Source: an uncultured Sphingomonas sp. (GTDB lineage: Bacteria; Pseudomonadota; Alphaproteobacteria; Sphingomonadales; Sphingomonadaceae). Taken from it: DNA of 64,000 bases. The translations under genes were made by a program, and so were the position numbers. The stretch covers positions 1 through 64,000 of the forward strand of contig CAJYSA010000047.1 in NCBI GenBank assembly GCA_913777325.1, given 5' to 3'. This document shows, one piece after another, positions 8,851 through 17,829 of the stretch (its first letter is position 1; every line of letters starts with the position of its first letter). A model generated the notes under the pieces. It did not search any database. It was not told where the DNA came from and saw only the letters and a program-made list of their open reading frames with translations.

Positions 8851-11066
8851 CGCCGCTTCCTGTCCCCCGTGATGACGGTGGTGGAATTGCGGTAGACCGG
8901 CACGCCGACGCGCGGATCCTCGATGCTGCCCGGCTGGCCGGCGGGCGGCAGCGGCGGCGTGGCGCCCATGTAGTCGCGCACCAGCTCGTCGATCGACGGT
9001 TCGGCGGCGGGATCCTGAAGCCCCTGTTGCAGGCGGAGATAGCCGTAGCGCCGCTCGGTCACGCGCCGGTTCTCCTCCGCCGACCGGATCACGGTCGGGC
9101 GGATGAAGATCATCAGGTTCGACTTGGCGCGCGTCTTCGCCTTGCTCTTGAACAGATTGCCGAGCAGCGGGATGTCGCCGAGCAGCGGGATCTTCTCGAT
9201 CGTGCGGCGTTCCTCGTCCGACAGCAGCCCGCCGATCACCCCGATCGCGCCGTCGTCGACGGTCAATACCGTCTCCACCTCGCGCTTGTTGAGGATCAGG
9301 TCGGAATTGTTGCTGCTGACCGGGCCGGCGATCGAGCTGACCTCCAGATGCAGGTTCATCTTGATCGTGCCCGACGAATTGACCTGCGGGCGCACGTCCA
9401 GCCCGATGCCGACGTTCTGGCGCTGCGTCGTGCGGAAGGCGTTGTCGAAATTGTTCGACAGCGCCTCGCCGGTGGTGATCGGGATTTCCTGCCCGACCAG
9501 CGTATGCGCTTCCTGATTGTCGAGCGTCATGATCTGCGGCACCTGCAGCAGGTTCGACTTGGTGTCGCTCTTCACCGCGTTGATGATCGCACCGAACACG
9601 GTGCTGCCGATCTGTCCGCCGAACCCGCCGAACCCGCCCTGCGAGCCGATGATCGAGCTGATCGCGGATTGCGTGAGCTGATCGCCGCCGGTGGGGTTGT
9701 TGACCGTTTCCGTCCGGGTGCCGTCGGGCGCGGTGACGATCGTCCGCGTGCCGCCCAACTGCCGCGCGCCGATCGCGCCGGCGATCTGGAGGATGTTGGG
9801 CGCCGAATTGCTGAAGGTCGAGGCCGCGAACGCGCCACCATCGAGATTGCCGAGCAGGAATTGCGCGCCCAGCCGGTTGACGGTGCTGTCCGACACCTCC
9901 GCGACGATCGCCTCGACCAGCACCTGCTGGCGGCGCTGGTCGAGCTTCTGGATGACGTCGGCGAGCTGGCGCTGGACGTCCGCCGGGGCCGCGACGACGA
10001 TCGCGTTGGCGCCGGCATAACGGGTGACGACCGCCGCGGTGCGTGCGCCCTCGCCACGGATCGCGGCCTGTTGCGGCTGCCCGCCCGAGGACTGGCCGTT
10101 GATCTGCGGCGGCTGGCTGCGCGTCGCGGGCTGGGGCGTCGCACCGACGCCGGTCGATCCGGTGCTGCTCGTGCTCAGCCCGGTGCGGCTGAGCCCCTGT
10201 TCCTGGATCGTGTCCGGTGCCTGACCGACAAGCTGCTGAAGCACCGGCAGCAATTGGTTGGCGTCGGCGTTTTCCAGGAAGACGACGCGGATCTCGGTGG
10301 CGTTGCGCGCGCTCTGGTCCAGCTCGCGCGCCAGGCCGGCGAGCCGCGCGACCGTCTGCGGATCGCCGCGCAATGCCACCGCGTTGCTGCTTTCGATCGC
10401 GACCGCCGAGGCGCCGCCGGTCGCCGCCGCCGCGCCGCCCTGCGCCCCGCCGCCGATCAACCCCGTCAGCGCGGTAGCCACCTCGGTCGCGCGCGCGTTC
10501 TTCAGCGCGATGATGCGCGTCGCCGAGGTGTCGGCATCGATCCGCCGCACCACCTCGCGCACGCGACGCACGTTGTCGGCGAAATCGACCACGACCAGGC
10601 TGTTGCCCGCGCGATTGGCGGTCACCGATCCTTGCGCGCTGACCAGCGGGCGGACGGTGTCAACCGCCTGCGCGGCATCGATCGAGCGCAGGCGGATGAT
10701 CTCGGTCACCAGCTGGTTGCGTTGCGAGCCCGCGAGACCGATCCGCCCCGGCTGGCTGGCGGCATTGTCGATCGGCTGGACGCGGAACGCGCCGTTGGCG
10801 GTCGGCACCGCGATCAGCCCGTTGGCGCGCAATGTGGAGAGGAACACCTCCAGATATTCGGAACGCGACAGCGGGCGATCGGTGACGACGGTCACCTTCC
10901 CCTGCACGCGATTGTCGATGATGAAGGTGCGCCCGGTCACCTTCGCGGCGTCCGCGATGAAGGCGCGGATATCGGCGTCGCGCACGTTCAGCGTGGTCTG
11001 CGCCAGCACCGGCTGGACGGCGGCGACGAGTGCGAGGGGGGACAGGAAGGTGGCGGTACGGTTCAT
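8847..11066 (-). CDS. gspD: Type II secretion secretin GspD
   Basis: 739 residues with signal peptide MNRTATFLSPLALVAAVQPVLAQ. The N0 domain follows (TTLNVRDADIRAFIADAAKVTGRTF), then N1-N3 repeats. The C-terminal secretin domain has VPQIMTLDNQEAHTLVGQEIP and VGIGLDVRPQVNSSGTIKM. It builds the outer-membrane channel. A Gln/Ser/Gly-rich linker (about residues 295-335) lies within N3. No pilotin gene is seen nearby. Start/stop overlaps join it to gspC and gspE. Confidence 0.97.
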   Translation of the reverse strand: MNRTATFLSPLALVAAVQPVLAQTTLNVRDADIRAFIADAAKVTGRTFIIDNRVQGKVTVVTDRPLSRSEYLEVFLSTLRANGLIAVPTANGAFRVQPIDNAASQPGRIGLAGSQRNQLVTEIIRLRSIDAAQAVDTVRPLVSAQGSVTANRAGNSLVVVDFADNVRRVREVVRRIDADTSATRIIALKNARATEVATALTGLIGGGAQGGAAAATGGASAVAIESSNAVALRGDPQTVARLAGLARELDQSARNATEIRVVFLENADANQLLPVLQQLVGQAPDTIQEQGLSRTGLSTSSTGSTGVGATPQPATRSQPPQINGQSSGGQPQQAAIRGEGARTAAVVTRYAGANAIVVAAPADVQRQLADVIQKLDQRRQQVLVEAIVAEVSDSTVNRLGAQFLLGNLDGGAFAASTFSNSAPNILQIAGAIGARQLGGTRTIVTAPDGTRTETVNNPTGGDQLTQSAISSIIGSQGGFGGFGGQIGSTVFGAIINAVKSDTKSNLLQVPQIMTLDNQEAHTLVGQEIPITTGEALSNNFDNAFRTTQRQNVGIGLDVRPQVNSSGTIKMNLHLEVSSIAGPVSSNNSDLILNKREVETVLTVDDGAIGVIGGLLSDEERRTIEKIPLLGDIPLLGNLFKSKAKTRAKSNLMIFIRPTVIRSAEENRRVTERRYGYLRLQQGLQDPAAEPSIDELVRDYMGATPPLPPAGQPGSIEDPRVGVPVYRNSTTVITGDRKRR

Positions 11067-11938
11067 CGTGCTACCGGAATGGTGAGCGGCAACGGCTGAC
11101 CGCCACGCTCCACCGTGAGGGACAGGGTGCCGCCCGACGCGCGCGCGCGGGTGAACAGGTCGAGATCGGCAACGCCGGTGATCTCGCGACCGGCGACCGT
11201 GGTGATGACGTCGCCGTCGCGCAGGCCCGCGGCGCGGAACGCCGCCCCCTGCCCGCGCACCGTGACGCCGTTGATCTTGCCGCCCTCGATCCGGGGGATC
11301 GCCTGGATATCGGCGCGCAATTGCTGCGGCGAGACGGTGGCGCTGTTCGGCGCGAGCGGCCCGCCCGCCAGCGTATCCGGCGCAGCGGTGCCGGGCGGCG
11401 TCGGTGGCGGTGGCGACTGCGCGGGATCGATCGGGCTAACCCCGCCGGGGGCGGTGGCGCCCGACTGGTCGAGGAACAGATCCTCGCTGCGCCCGCCGCG
11501 ATCCAGCGTGACGTGATCGAACGCGACCGACTTCAGCGTCACGCCGGGCACAACCTCCTCACCAACCGCCACGCTCTTCTGCACGCCATCGGGACCGGCG
11601 ATGATCGCGGCGCCACGCGCCTGCGCGCTGTCCATCCGCGTGCCATAGAGCGTGAGCTGGAGCGAGGTGACCGCGCTCGGCCCCTGTGCCTGCGCGGCGC
11701 CGCTGACGCGGTAGAAGGGATCGAAGCCGGCCAGCACGCCCGCCGCATCGGCGGGGACGGTCGGCCCGGCGGGCACCCACGCGCCGAGCGGGGCGACCGG
11801 CGTCAGCACCACCCACGCCAGCCGCGCGCATTGCACCGCCAGCGCGGCGAGCAAGGCCAGCTCGGCGGCGGAATACACATTCACCACGGGCAGCCGCCGC
11901 AGGATCGCCCGCGCGCGGGCATCGAACTTCAATCGCAT
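11063..11938 (-). CDS. gspC: Type II secretion protein GspC with PDZ domain
   Basis: 291 residues and the first gene of the operon. A cytoplasmic N-terminus, one transmembrane helix (about residues 23-45) and the HR domain (SLQLTLYGTRMDSAQARGAAII) are followed by a Pro-rich linker. The C-terminal PDZ domain has INGVTVRGQGAAFRAAGLRDGD. GspC connects the inner platform to the GspD secretin. The ATG at 11938 is favoured because GGGGAG lies upstream; an in-frame ATG at 11980 would extend it by 14 residues. Confidence 0.92.
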   Translation of the reverse strand: MRLKFDARARAILRRLPVVNVYSAAELALLAALAVQCARLAWVVLTPVAPLGAWVPAGPTVPADAAGVLAGFDPFYRVSGAAQAQGPSAVTSLQLTLYGTRMDSAQARGAAIIAGPDGVQKSVAVGEEVVPGVTLKSVAFDHVTLDRGGRSEDLFLDQSGATAPGGVSPIDPAQSPPPPTPPGTAAPDTLAGGPLAPNSATVSPQQLRADIQAIPRIEGGKINGVTVRGQGAAFRAAGLRDGDVITTVAGREITGVADLDLFTRARASGGTLSLTVERGGQPLPLTIPVAR

Positions 11939-11978
11939 CGGCCAGGCCAACTCCCCGCGAACGGCCGCTAGGTAAACC

Positions 11979-12011
11979 ATATTACGTAGGTATTGCGCGT
12001 TTGTGTAATAT
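11979..12011. promoter_or_regulatory. AT-rich inverted repeat in the divergent gspC / oxygenase promoter region
   Basis: Arms ATATTAC (11979-11985) and GTAATAT (12005-12011) are perfect inverted repeats separated by 19 bases. They lie in an AT-rich patch between two GC-rich divergent genes. The geometry suits a dimeric regulator or overlapping divergent promoters. The regulator is unknown; operator function is inference from symmetry and position. Confidence 0.4.
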
Positions 12012-12055
12012 TTCTGTGCTTGGGCGCGCGCGGCGACGTGTGGCAAGGATCGCGC

Positions 12056-12685
12056 ATGGCCACCGATCCGATCGCCGACCGTCTCGCCGCCCTGCCGGGG
12101 ATCCAGCGGCTGCCCAGCCCCAAGCTCACCTTGTTCATCAAGCGCGCCTTTCTGGACGCGGACGCGTGCGCCCGGCTGATCGCGCTGATCGACGCCGGGC
12201 GACGGCCGTCGACGATCGCCGACCCGAACGGCGACACCGCGTTCCGCACCAGCGAGACCTGCGACCTGCCCGCGACCGACCCGATCGTGGCGGCGGTGGA
12301 TGCGGCGCTGACGGCCGCGACCGGGCTGAACCCGCTGCACGGCGAGCCGATGCAGGGGCAGCGCTACGCGGTCGGTCAGGAATTCAAGGCGCATACCGAT
12401 TATTTCGAGCCGAACGGCGCCGACTTCGCGCGCTATTGCAGCGTGGCGGGCAATCGCACCTGGACGGCGATGATCTATCTGAACGAGCCCGAGGCGGGCG
12501 GCGCGACCCGCTTCAAGGCGGTGGACAAGACGATCCAGCCGGAGACCGGCAAGCTGGTCTGCTGGAACAACTGCCGCCCCGACGGGACGCTCAACCCCGC
12601 GACGATCCACCATGGGATGAAGGTGCGCGCGGGCACGAAATACATCGTCACCAAATGGTATCGCGAACGACCCTGGGGCTGGTGA
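12056..12685 (+). CDS. Prolyl 4-hydroxylase-like 2-oxoglutarate/Fe(II) oxygenase
   Basis: 209 residues of P4Hc type. Iron ligands are the HTD of FKAHTDYFEP (about residue 119) and the distal His in TIHHGMKVRAG. The following GTKYIVTKWYRERPW supplies the basic 2-oxoglutarate-binding Lys and the typical C-terminal end. No signal peptide is apparent, so it is probably cytoplasmic. AAGGAT lies upstream of the ATG at 12056. The substrate is unknown; bacterial members modify peptidyl proline or other targets. It is transcribed divergently from gspC and converges on the TonB receptor. Confidence 0.88.
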   Translation: MATDPIADRLAALPGIQRLPSPKLTLFIKRAFLDADACARLIALIDAGRRPSTIADPNGDTAFRTSETCDLPATDPIVAAVDAALTAATGLNPLHGEPMQGQRYAVGQEFKAHTDYFEPNGADFARYCSVAGNRTWTAMIYLNEPEAGGATRFKAVDKTIQPETGKLVCWNNCRPDGTLNPATIHHGMKVRAGTKYIVTKWYRERPWGW

Positions 12686-12688
12686 CGC

Positions 12689-12710
12689 GGCGCCCCGCGA
12701 ACGGGGCGCC
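12689..12710. terminator. Hairpin between convergent genes, likely bidirectional terminator
   Basis: A perfect 9-bp stem (GGCGCCCCG / CGGGGCGCC) with a 4-base CGAA loop sits in the 36-base gap between the stop codons of the oxygenase and the TonB-dependent receptor. There is no clear T-tract, so intrinsic termination strength is uncertain. Confidence 0.6.
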
Positions 12711-12721
12711 GGTCGCTTGCA

Positions 12722-15541
12722 TCAGAAGGTGACGCTGGCGCCCAGCGTGAACAGCCGGCCCAGACGATAACGGTTGATGTCGACGCGGTTCCCGCCCTCG
12801 AAGGTCTGGAACTCCTGATAGCGCGTGCCGGTGAGGTTGCGCATCTCGGCCTTGATCTCAACCTTCTGCCCCATGAAGTCGACGCTCTGGCGGGCGACGA
12901 AGTCGAGGCGGATGCCCGGCTTCTCGATGATGTCCGGCTGGAAGCCGGCGCCGCCCAGCAGCGACGGACCACGGTTCGTCACGCGCTCGCTGGCGTAGTT
13001 GAACAGCAGCGTCGCCTGCGTGCCATTGTCCTTGTCCTCGAACCCAAGCTGCAGGTTGACGAGATGGTCGGACTGGCCGGTCAGCGGCGCCGCGTCGCGG
13101 AACAGGCTCGCTGCGGGGGCGAAGTTCGCCGGGCAGCCGCCCAGCGTCGTCCCTTCCAGCACGCCTGGCACGCAGGTGCGATCGGCGGTGATCGCCGAAT
13201 GCGTCCAGGTGTAGTTCGCGATCACGACCGCGCGCTTGCCCGCCATCGCATCAGAGATGAAGTCGAGCGGGATGTACTTCTGCGCCTCGACCTCGACGCC
13301 GTACAGCTTGGCGCGCGGCAGGTTGGTGAACCCGGTCTGCAACCGCGCATCAGGGGTCGGGAAGAAGCCGACCTGCTCGATCGGATTGTCGATCCGCTTG
13401 TAGAAGCCCGCCAGCGTGATCCGCTGGTCACGCGCGAAGAACCATTCGTAGCGCGCCTCCAGATTGTACAACTCGGAATCGCGCAGGCGGGGGTTACCGA
13501 AGAACAGACGATCCGATTCGAAATCGCGGAAGGCCTGCGGCGCCAGCTCGCGGAACTGCGGGCGGGCGATCGTCTTCGACGCGGCGAGGCGAAGCTGCAT
13601 GTCCTGCGCGAAATTCCACGTCAGCGTCGCGGCGGGCAGGAAGTAATCGTTCTTCAGCCGCGTGCCGGTGGCGTTGATCGGGGTCACGCTCTGCGTCGCC
13701 GTCTCGTAACGGACGCCAACGATCGCGCGCACGCCGTCGAACGCCTCGGCCTCGGCCTGCACATAGCCGGCATGAACGCGCAGCAACGCGTCATAGGCGT
13801 AGGAGCCGTTCTGCCCGGCGTCGAAACGCATCTGCACCGCGGTGTCGGACGGGTTGCCCGAGCCCGGCACCGGGCAGCCGTTCACCACGTCGGGCGACAG
13901 CAGATAGTCGGGCCGCAGCAGGTTGCACGGGAACGGAATCGCCCCGCCCAGCGCCGTCTGATAGACGAACGGCAGGCGCGTCGAGGTACGGTCGTTCTCC
14001 GAGTAATAATAGCCCGCCGACAGCGTCATCGGACGCTCGCCCTGGATCTTGTAGGCGACGTCGGCCTGCCCCGAATACAGGTTTTCGTTCAGCTCGCTGA
14101 ACACCACCGTGGCGAACCGGTCGAACGCGTTGGTCGCCTGCCACACGCCGGGACAGTTGACGCCACGATCGTTGCGCGGCGCATTGCTGAGATCGGCGTT
14201 GAGCGACGTGTTGCAATTGTAGATGAACTGCCGCTCATAGGGCGAGTTGCGCTGCGAATTGGCATAGGCGCCGCGCAGGTCGACCGACAGGCCGTCGACA
14301 GGTTTGAACTCGCCGACCAATTGCGTCTCGATCAGCTTGCGCTCGAACCAGCTCGTGTTCTGCTGGAACAGCGGATTGCCGCTGGAATTGTTGTAGACGG
14401 TCGCCGCCGACGCGCGCCCCTGCTTCAGCGTGTCGTGGATGTAGACGTTGGTCCAGCGGACCTTGTTCTCGCCGAACTCCGCGCCGAAGCCGAGCAGGCC
14501 GTTCACGACCGCGCGATTGTCGGTGATGACGGTCGCGAAATCGTTGCGGATCGTACCGTCGTCGCTGATCGTGTCCTGCTGGATCGCGTCGCGAGTCCGC
14601 CAGTTGTTCGAGACGCCGACGCTGCCGATCAGGCCGACGCGCGTCGATCCCAGATCGCCGGTCACTCCCAGGTCGAGGCTACCCGAGTAATTGGCGGGAA
14701 TGTCGCTGTTGCGCTGGAGCAGCGTGGTGCGCGCGTTCGACATCTGCAGCACCTGCGACGGCAGGATGATGCCGTTGCCGTTCGGCGCCTGCTTGATGAA
14801 GTTCGGCACGTTGCGCTCGCCGCCGTCATAGCCGAGCCAGTCGGTCTTCGACCCGTAATAGGTGTAGCCCAACCGCCCGGTCGTCTCGGTATCGATCCCG
14901 CCCGAGGCGCCGACCGTGAAGAAATTCTCGTCCGGGATCGCCTTGGTCGTCAGGTTGATGACGCCGCCGCCGAACTCGCCGGGATAGTTGACCGAATAGG
15001 TCTTCTGCACCAGCGCCGAACCGACGACGGTGGTTGGGAAGATGTCGAGCGGCACGGTCTTGCGGAGCGGTTCGGGGCTGGGCAGCGGCGAGCCGTTGAG
15101 CAGCGCCGAGGAATAGCGATCGCCCAGGCCGCGCACGAAGACATAGCCGTTGCCCACCACCGACAGGCCGGTGACGCGGGTCAGCGCGCCGGCGATATCG
15201 CCCTCGCCGGTGCGCGCGATATCGGCGGTCGACAGCACGTTGACGACCTGCGCGGTGGCGCGGACCGCGTTGGGGATGTTGCGACCCACGACGACGATGT
15301 CGCCGGCGGTGCTGGCATCGACGCCCGGCGCCGAAATCTCCGCCTGATCATCGGCACCGCCCGGCTGTGCGGCGTCGGCCGCCTGCTGCTGCTGTTCGGG
15401 CGAGGCTTCCTGCCCCGTCGAAGTGGTGCTGGTCTGCGGCGGCCCGGCGGGGGCCGGCGCGGGGGCGACCTGCGCCAGCGCCGCGGGGGCGACCAGCGTG
15501 GTCGTCAGGAGAAGGAGCGAGGCAAGGGTGCGCTGGCGCAT
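12722..15541 (-). CDS. TonB-dependent outer-membrane receptor
   Basis: 939 residues. A signal peptide ending APAALAQ leads to a Pro/Thr/Gln-rich spacer and a TonB-box-like DIVVVG (about residue 82). The plug domain has NAVRATAQVVNVLSTADIA and GDRYSSALLNGSPLPSPEP. The long 22-strand barrel ends in the outer-membrane C-terminal signature LGASVTF. The plug segment PSPEPLRKTVPLDIFP is typical of the large sphingomonad/Caulobacter receptor group. The ligand is unknown. It lies just downstream of the beta-helix lipoprotein gene in the same direction, suggesting a two-gene unit. Confidence 0.93.
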   Translation of the reverse strand: MRQRTLASLLLLTTTLVAPAALAQVAPAPAPAGPPQTSTTSTGQEASPEQQQQAADAAQPGGADDQAEISAPGVDASTAGDIVVVGRNIPNAVRATAQVVNVLSTADIARTGEGDIAGALTRVTGLSVVGNGYVFVRGLGDRYSSALLNGSPLPSPEPLRKTVPLDIFPTTVVGSALVQKTYSVNYPGEFGGGVINLTTKAIPDENFFTVGASGGIDTETTGRLGYTYYGSKTDWLGYDGGERNVPNFIKQAPNGNGIILPSQVLQMSNARTTLLQRNSDIPANYSGSLDLGVTGDLGSTRVGLIGSVGVSNNWRTRDAIQQDTISDDGTIRNDFATVITDNRAVVNGLLGFGAEFGENKVRWTNVYIHDTLKQGRASAATVYNNSSGNPLFQQNTSWFERKLIETQLVGEFKPVDGLSVDLRGAYANSQRNSPYERQFIYNCNTSLNADLSNAPRNDRGVNCPGVWQATNAFDRFATVVFSELNENLYSGQADVAYKIQGERPMTLSAGYYYSENDRTSTRLPFVYQTALGGAIPFPCNLLRPDYLLSPDVVNGCPVPGSGNPSDTAVQMRFDAGQNGSYAYDALLRVHAGYVQAEAEAFDGVRAIVGVRYETATQSVTPINATGTRLKNDYFLPAATLTWNFAQDMQLRLAASKTIARPQFRELAPQAFRDFESDRLFFGNPRLRDSELYNLEARYEWFFARDQRITLAGFYKRIDNPIEQVGFFPTPDARLQTGFTNLPRAKLYGVEVEAQKYIPLDFISDAMAGKRAVVIANYTWTHSAITADRTCVPGVLEGTTLGGCPANFAPAASLFRDAAPLTGQSDHLVNLQLGFEDKDNGTQATLLFNYASERVTNRGPSLLGGAGFQPDIIEKPGIRLDFVARQSVDFMGQKVEIKAEMRNLTGTRYQEFQTFEGGNRVDINRYRLGRLFTLGASVTF

Positions 15542-15640
15542 GGTCGGGGGTTCCGATCGAAAGTCATAAAAGCGTGCCCGGGGCGGCGCGGTCAGGCGCT
15601 CCCCGGGCTCCGCCGAGCATCACGAGGGGCTAAGCGCCGC

Positions 15641-17293
15641 TCAGCGGCCCTGGCACTGGAAGTAGACCGAGTTGAAGGTCGGCGGGCCGACGTCCTGCAG
15701 CGCGCTGTTGGCCGGACGGATCGTCGAGCGATCGTTGCCGGTCGCCGCCGCGCCGTTCACCTGGTTGCCCGCGATGATGTTCACGCACGCCTCGCCCGAC
15801 GGCGCCTTCACGACACCGTTGACGAACGCGAAGTCCGCACCGCCGCGCAGGCGGATCGCCGCGACCGGGTTCTGGCTCGACGCCGTCTGGACGAAGGTGA
15901 AGTTGGCGTAGCGGCCATAGGTACGCGGCAGCAGGTCTTCGGCACCGTTCGAGTCGATCTCGGTCGCGAACGAGTCGTTGGTGGCACCGTTCGCCTTCTG
16001 CGCGGCGATGATGAACTGCATGAACCCGCGCCAGCCGTTGTCGACGTCGAAGCCGTCGTCGTCCGCGCCGGTCACCACGAAATACTTGATGTTGGTGGTG
16101 CCGCCGAAGATCTCGATGCCGTCGTCCGCCGAGTTATGGCTCTGGACGTGATCGATCGTCGTGCCCGAACCGGTGCCGCCGAGCGTGAGGCCCTGCAGCT
16201 CGTTGCCCTCGCTGATCGCGATGCCGGTGTAGCGGATCTGGACATACTGCATCGTGCCCGAGCTGTCGGCGCCGTTGGTGCCGCCATACGAACGACCGGT
16301 GACGCCCTCGATCTGTTGCTGGCACGGCGTCGCCGCGCCCGCCGAGGTGCCGTCGGCGGTGTTCGGGCCGGTGCCGGTCGCGCAGACGGCGGTCGGCGCA
16401 CGACCGAGCAGGATGATGCCGCCCCACAGGCCCTGCGACGAGTCGGACACGCCGTTGTTCGACAGGTTCTGCTGCGCCGTGAAGATGATCGGCGCGTCGG
16501 CGGTGCCGACCGCGTTGATCTTGCTGCCACGGTTGACGAGGAGCAGGTCGTTCGACGTTTCGGTCGAATCCGCCGCCAGCACCACGCCCGGCTGGATCGT
16601 CAGCGTCGCGCTCGCGCCGCCGTCGACGCCGACCTCGGTCTGGCCCCGGAAGCGATAGACGAGGCCCGCGACCTTCGCGAGCGTCAGGTCGGCGGAGATG
16701 ACCGTCGGCAGGCGGCAGTAGCGGAAGGTGCCCGCGCTGTTCAGGCCGTCATCGCTCAGGCCGGTCGGGCACGATGCCGCCGGGGTTCCGGTGCCGATCG
16801 AGGGCACCGCGGTGCACGCGCTGCTGTTCAGGAACGTCGCGCTCGACGAATTGCAGGTCCAGCCCGAGAAGGAATTGTCGTTCGGGCCGCTCAGCGCGCC
16901 GACGAAGCTGGTGTTCTGGATGAAGCTGGTGTTGCCCAGCACCGTCTGCGGGTTGCTGGCGGTGGTCAGCGAGGTGCCGTTCACCGGATAGACGCCGCTC
17001 AGCGTGGCGCCGAAGCCGTTGACGTTGTTGTTGCTGCCGGCGTTGACGATCGCGAGCTGCTCGTCGGCGGTGATCGTCACGCCCGACTGCTGCGTGGCGG
17101 CGGCGAACTGGGCGGCGGTCAGCGGCGTCGGCGTCGCGGTGCCGGTCGGGGTCGGCGTGGGTGCCGGCTGGTTGATCGTGATCGGAATGCTGCCCGCGCC
17201 CGGCGAGGCGACATCGTCCGCGCCGCACGACGCGAGGAACAACGCGGCACTGGATGCCAGCAGCATCTGGCTGCGGCGGCTGAAGCTGACCAT
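15641..17293 (-). CDS. Beta-helix lipoprotein partner of the TonB-dependent receptor
   Basis: 550 residues from the ATG at 17293, which has GGGAG upstream. The lipoprotein signal MVSFSRRSQMLLASSAALF ends in the lipobox LASCG. A Pro/Thr-rich linker follows, then a long Gly/Asn/Thr/Asp-rich region with SHNSADDGIEIFGGT and GADDDGFDVDNGWRG, resembling parallel beta-helix turns. Proteins of this kind are commonly encoded beside sphingomonad and Caulobacter TonB receptors. Whether it is surface-exposed or exported by the type II system next door is inference. No enzymatic motif is recognised. Confidence 0.75.
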   Translation of the reverse strand: MVSFSRRSQMLLASSAALFLASCGADDVASPGAGSIPITINQPAPTPTPTGTATPTPLTAAQFAAATQQSGVTITADEQLAIVNAGSNNNVNGFGATLSGVYPVNGTSLTTASNPQTVLGNTSFIQNTSFVGALSGPNDNSFSGWTCNSSSATFLNSSACTAVPSIGTGTPAASCPTGLSDDGLNSAGTFRYCRLPTVISADLTLAKVAGLVYRFRGQTEVGVDGGASATLTIQPGVVLAADSTETSNDLLLVNRGSKINAVGTADAPIIFTAQQNLSNNGVSDSSQGLWGGIILLGRAPTAVCATGTGPNTADGTSAGAATPCQQQIEGVTGRSYGGTNGADSSGTMQYVQIRYTGIAISEGNELQGLTLGGTGSGTTIDHVQSHNSADDGIEIFGGTTNIKYFVVTGADDDGFDVDNGWRGFMQFIIAAQKANGATNDSFATEIDSNGAEDLLPRTYGRYANFTFVQTASSQNPVAAIRLRGGADFAFVNGVVKAPSGEACVNIIAGNQVNGAAATGNDRSTIRPANSALQDVGPPTFNSVYFQCQGR

Positions 17294-17415
17294 CGACTCA
17301 CTCCCTTGAATTGACAAGCTCTTCCCCAGAGCCCCGAAACGAGTCGGACCTGACTGTCCGCCCGTTCGTCAGGAGCGCCGCTAGGCGGCGGCGATGACAT
17401 CTGAATGCAATTTCG

Positions 17416-17455
17416 AAGACGGTTGCGTGACTTGCACGTTACGAACGCGTGACAG
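17416..17455 (-). promoter_or_regulatory. Pho-box-like tandem repeats upstream of the lipoprotein/receptor pair
   Basis: Read on the minus strand, four 7-mers recur every 11 bases: CTGTCAC (17455-17449), TCGTAAC (17444-17438), AAGTCAC (17433-17427) and a weak CCGTCTT (17422-17416). Alphaproteobacterial PhoB boxes are CTGTCAC direct repeats spaced by four bases. The first unit matches fully, the second 4/7, the third 5/7 and the fourth 4/7. They lie about 125-160 bases before the lipoprotein start. PhoB control is inference. Confidence 0.4.
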
Positions 17456-17502
17456 CGGTTCGTTCCGCGTGGGCCGCAACAACGCCCGGGAACGGTGAGT
17501 TC

Positions 17503-17577
17503 GTCATTGCGAGCGCAGCGGGGCAAGCCCGGGCATCCTGATCCGGCTCTGGATTGCTTCGCTGCGCTCGCAATGAC
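17503..17577. repeat. Palindromic intergenic repeat, copy 1
   Basis: Perfect 18-bp inverted arms GTCATTGCGAGCGCAGCG (17503-17520) and its complement (17560-17577) flank a 39-base loop. The same architecture with nearly identical arms recurs at 27708-27782. This is a REP-like dispersed palindrome of a type common in sphingomonad and other proteobacterial intergenic spaces. The arms contain no coding sequence or transposase. Confidence 0.85.
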
Positions 17578-17630
17578 GCGCAGGACGAGAGCCTAACGGA
17601 GATCGTCGAACCGCGTAAGCGCCGGACGCG

Positions 17631-17667
17631 AAAAGCCCCGCCGGTCACGTGAACCGGCGGGGCTTTT
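17631..17667 (-). terminator. Intrinsic terminator after tRNA-Val
   Basis: A perfect 15-bp stem, AAAAGCCCCGCCGGT paired with ACCGGCGGGGCTTTT, encloses a 7-base loop and ends in TTTT on the minus strand. It lies 11 bases past the tRNA-Val 3' end. The symmetry would also work on the plus strand. Confidence 0.85.
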
Positions 17668-17678
17668 CATGCTGCGGA

Positions 17679-17753
17679 TGGTGGGCGCGACAGGGATTGA
17701 ACCTGTGACCCCACCCGTGTGAAGGGTGTGCTCTACCGCTGAGCTACGCGCCC
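17679..17753 (-). tRNA. tRNA-Val (CAC anticodon)
   Basis: A 75-base cloverleaf with acceptor GGGCGCG pairing CGCGCCC, discriminator A and encoded CCA. The anticodon stem CACCC/GGGTG encloses loop TTCACAC, giving anticodon CAC. The T-arm holds GGTTCAATC. Confidence 0.97.
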
Positions 17754-17829
17754 ATCCGCTGGCGGAGCGGCGCATCTACGCAAGCGCCCCTGCCCTGTCT
17801 AGAGGAATCTGGTCTCGTGCGAATTCGCG

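Noticed and set aside
13064..17314. A 1416-codon open frame on the plus strand opposite the TonB receptor and lipoprotein
   Set aside because: It is Arg/Asp/Val-rich with no domain, crosses the boundary between two well-supported minus-strand genes, and is the usual antisense artefact of high-GC codon bias.
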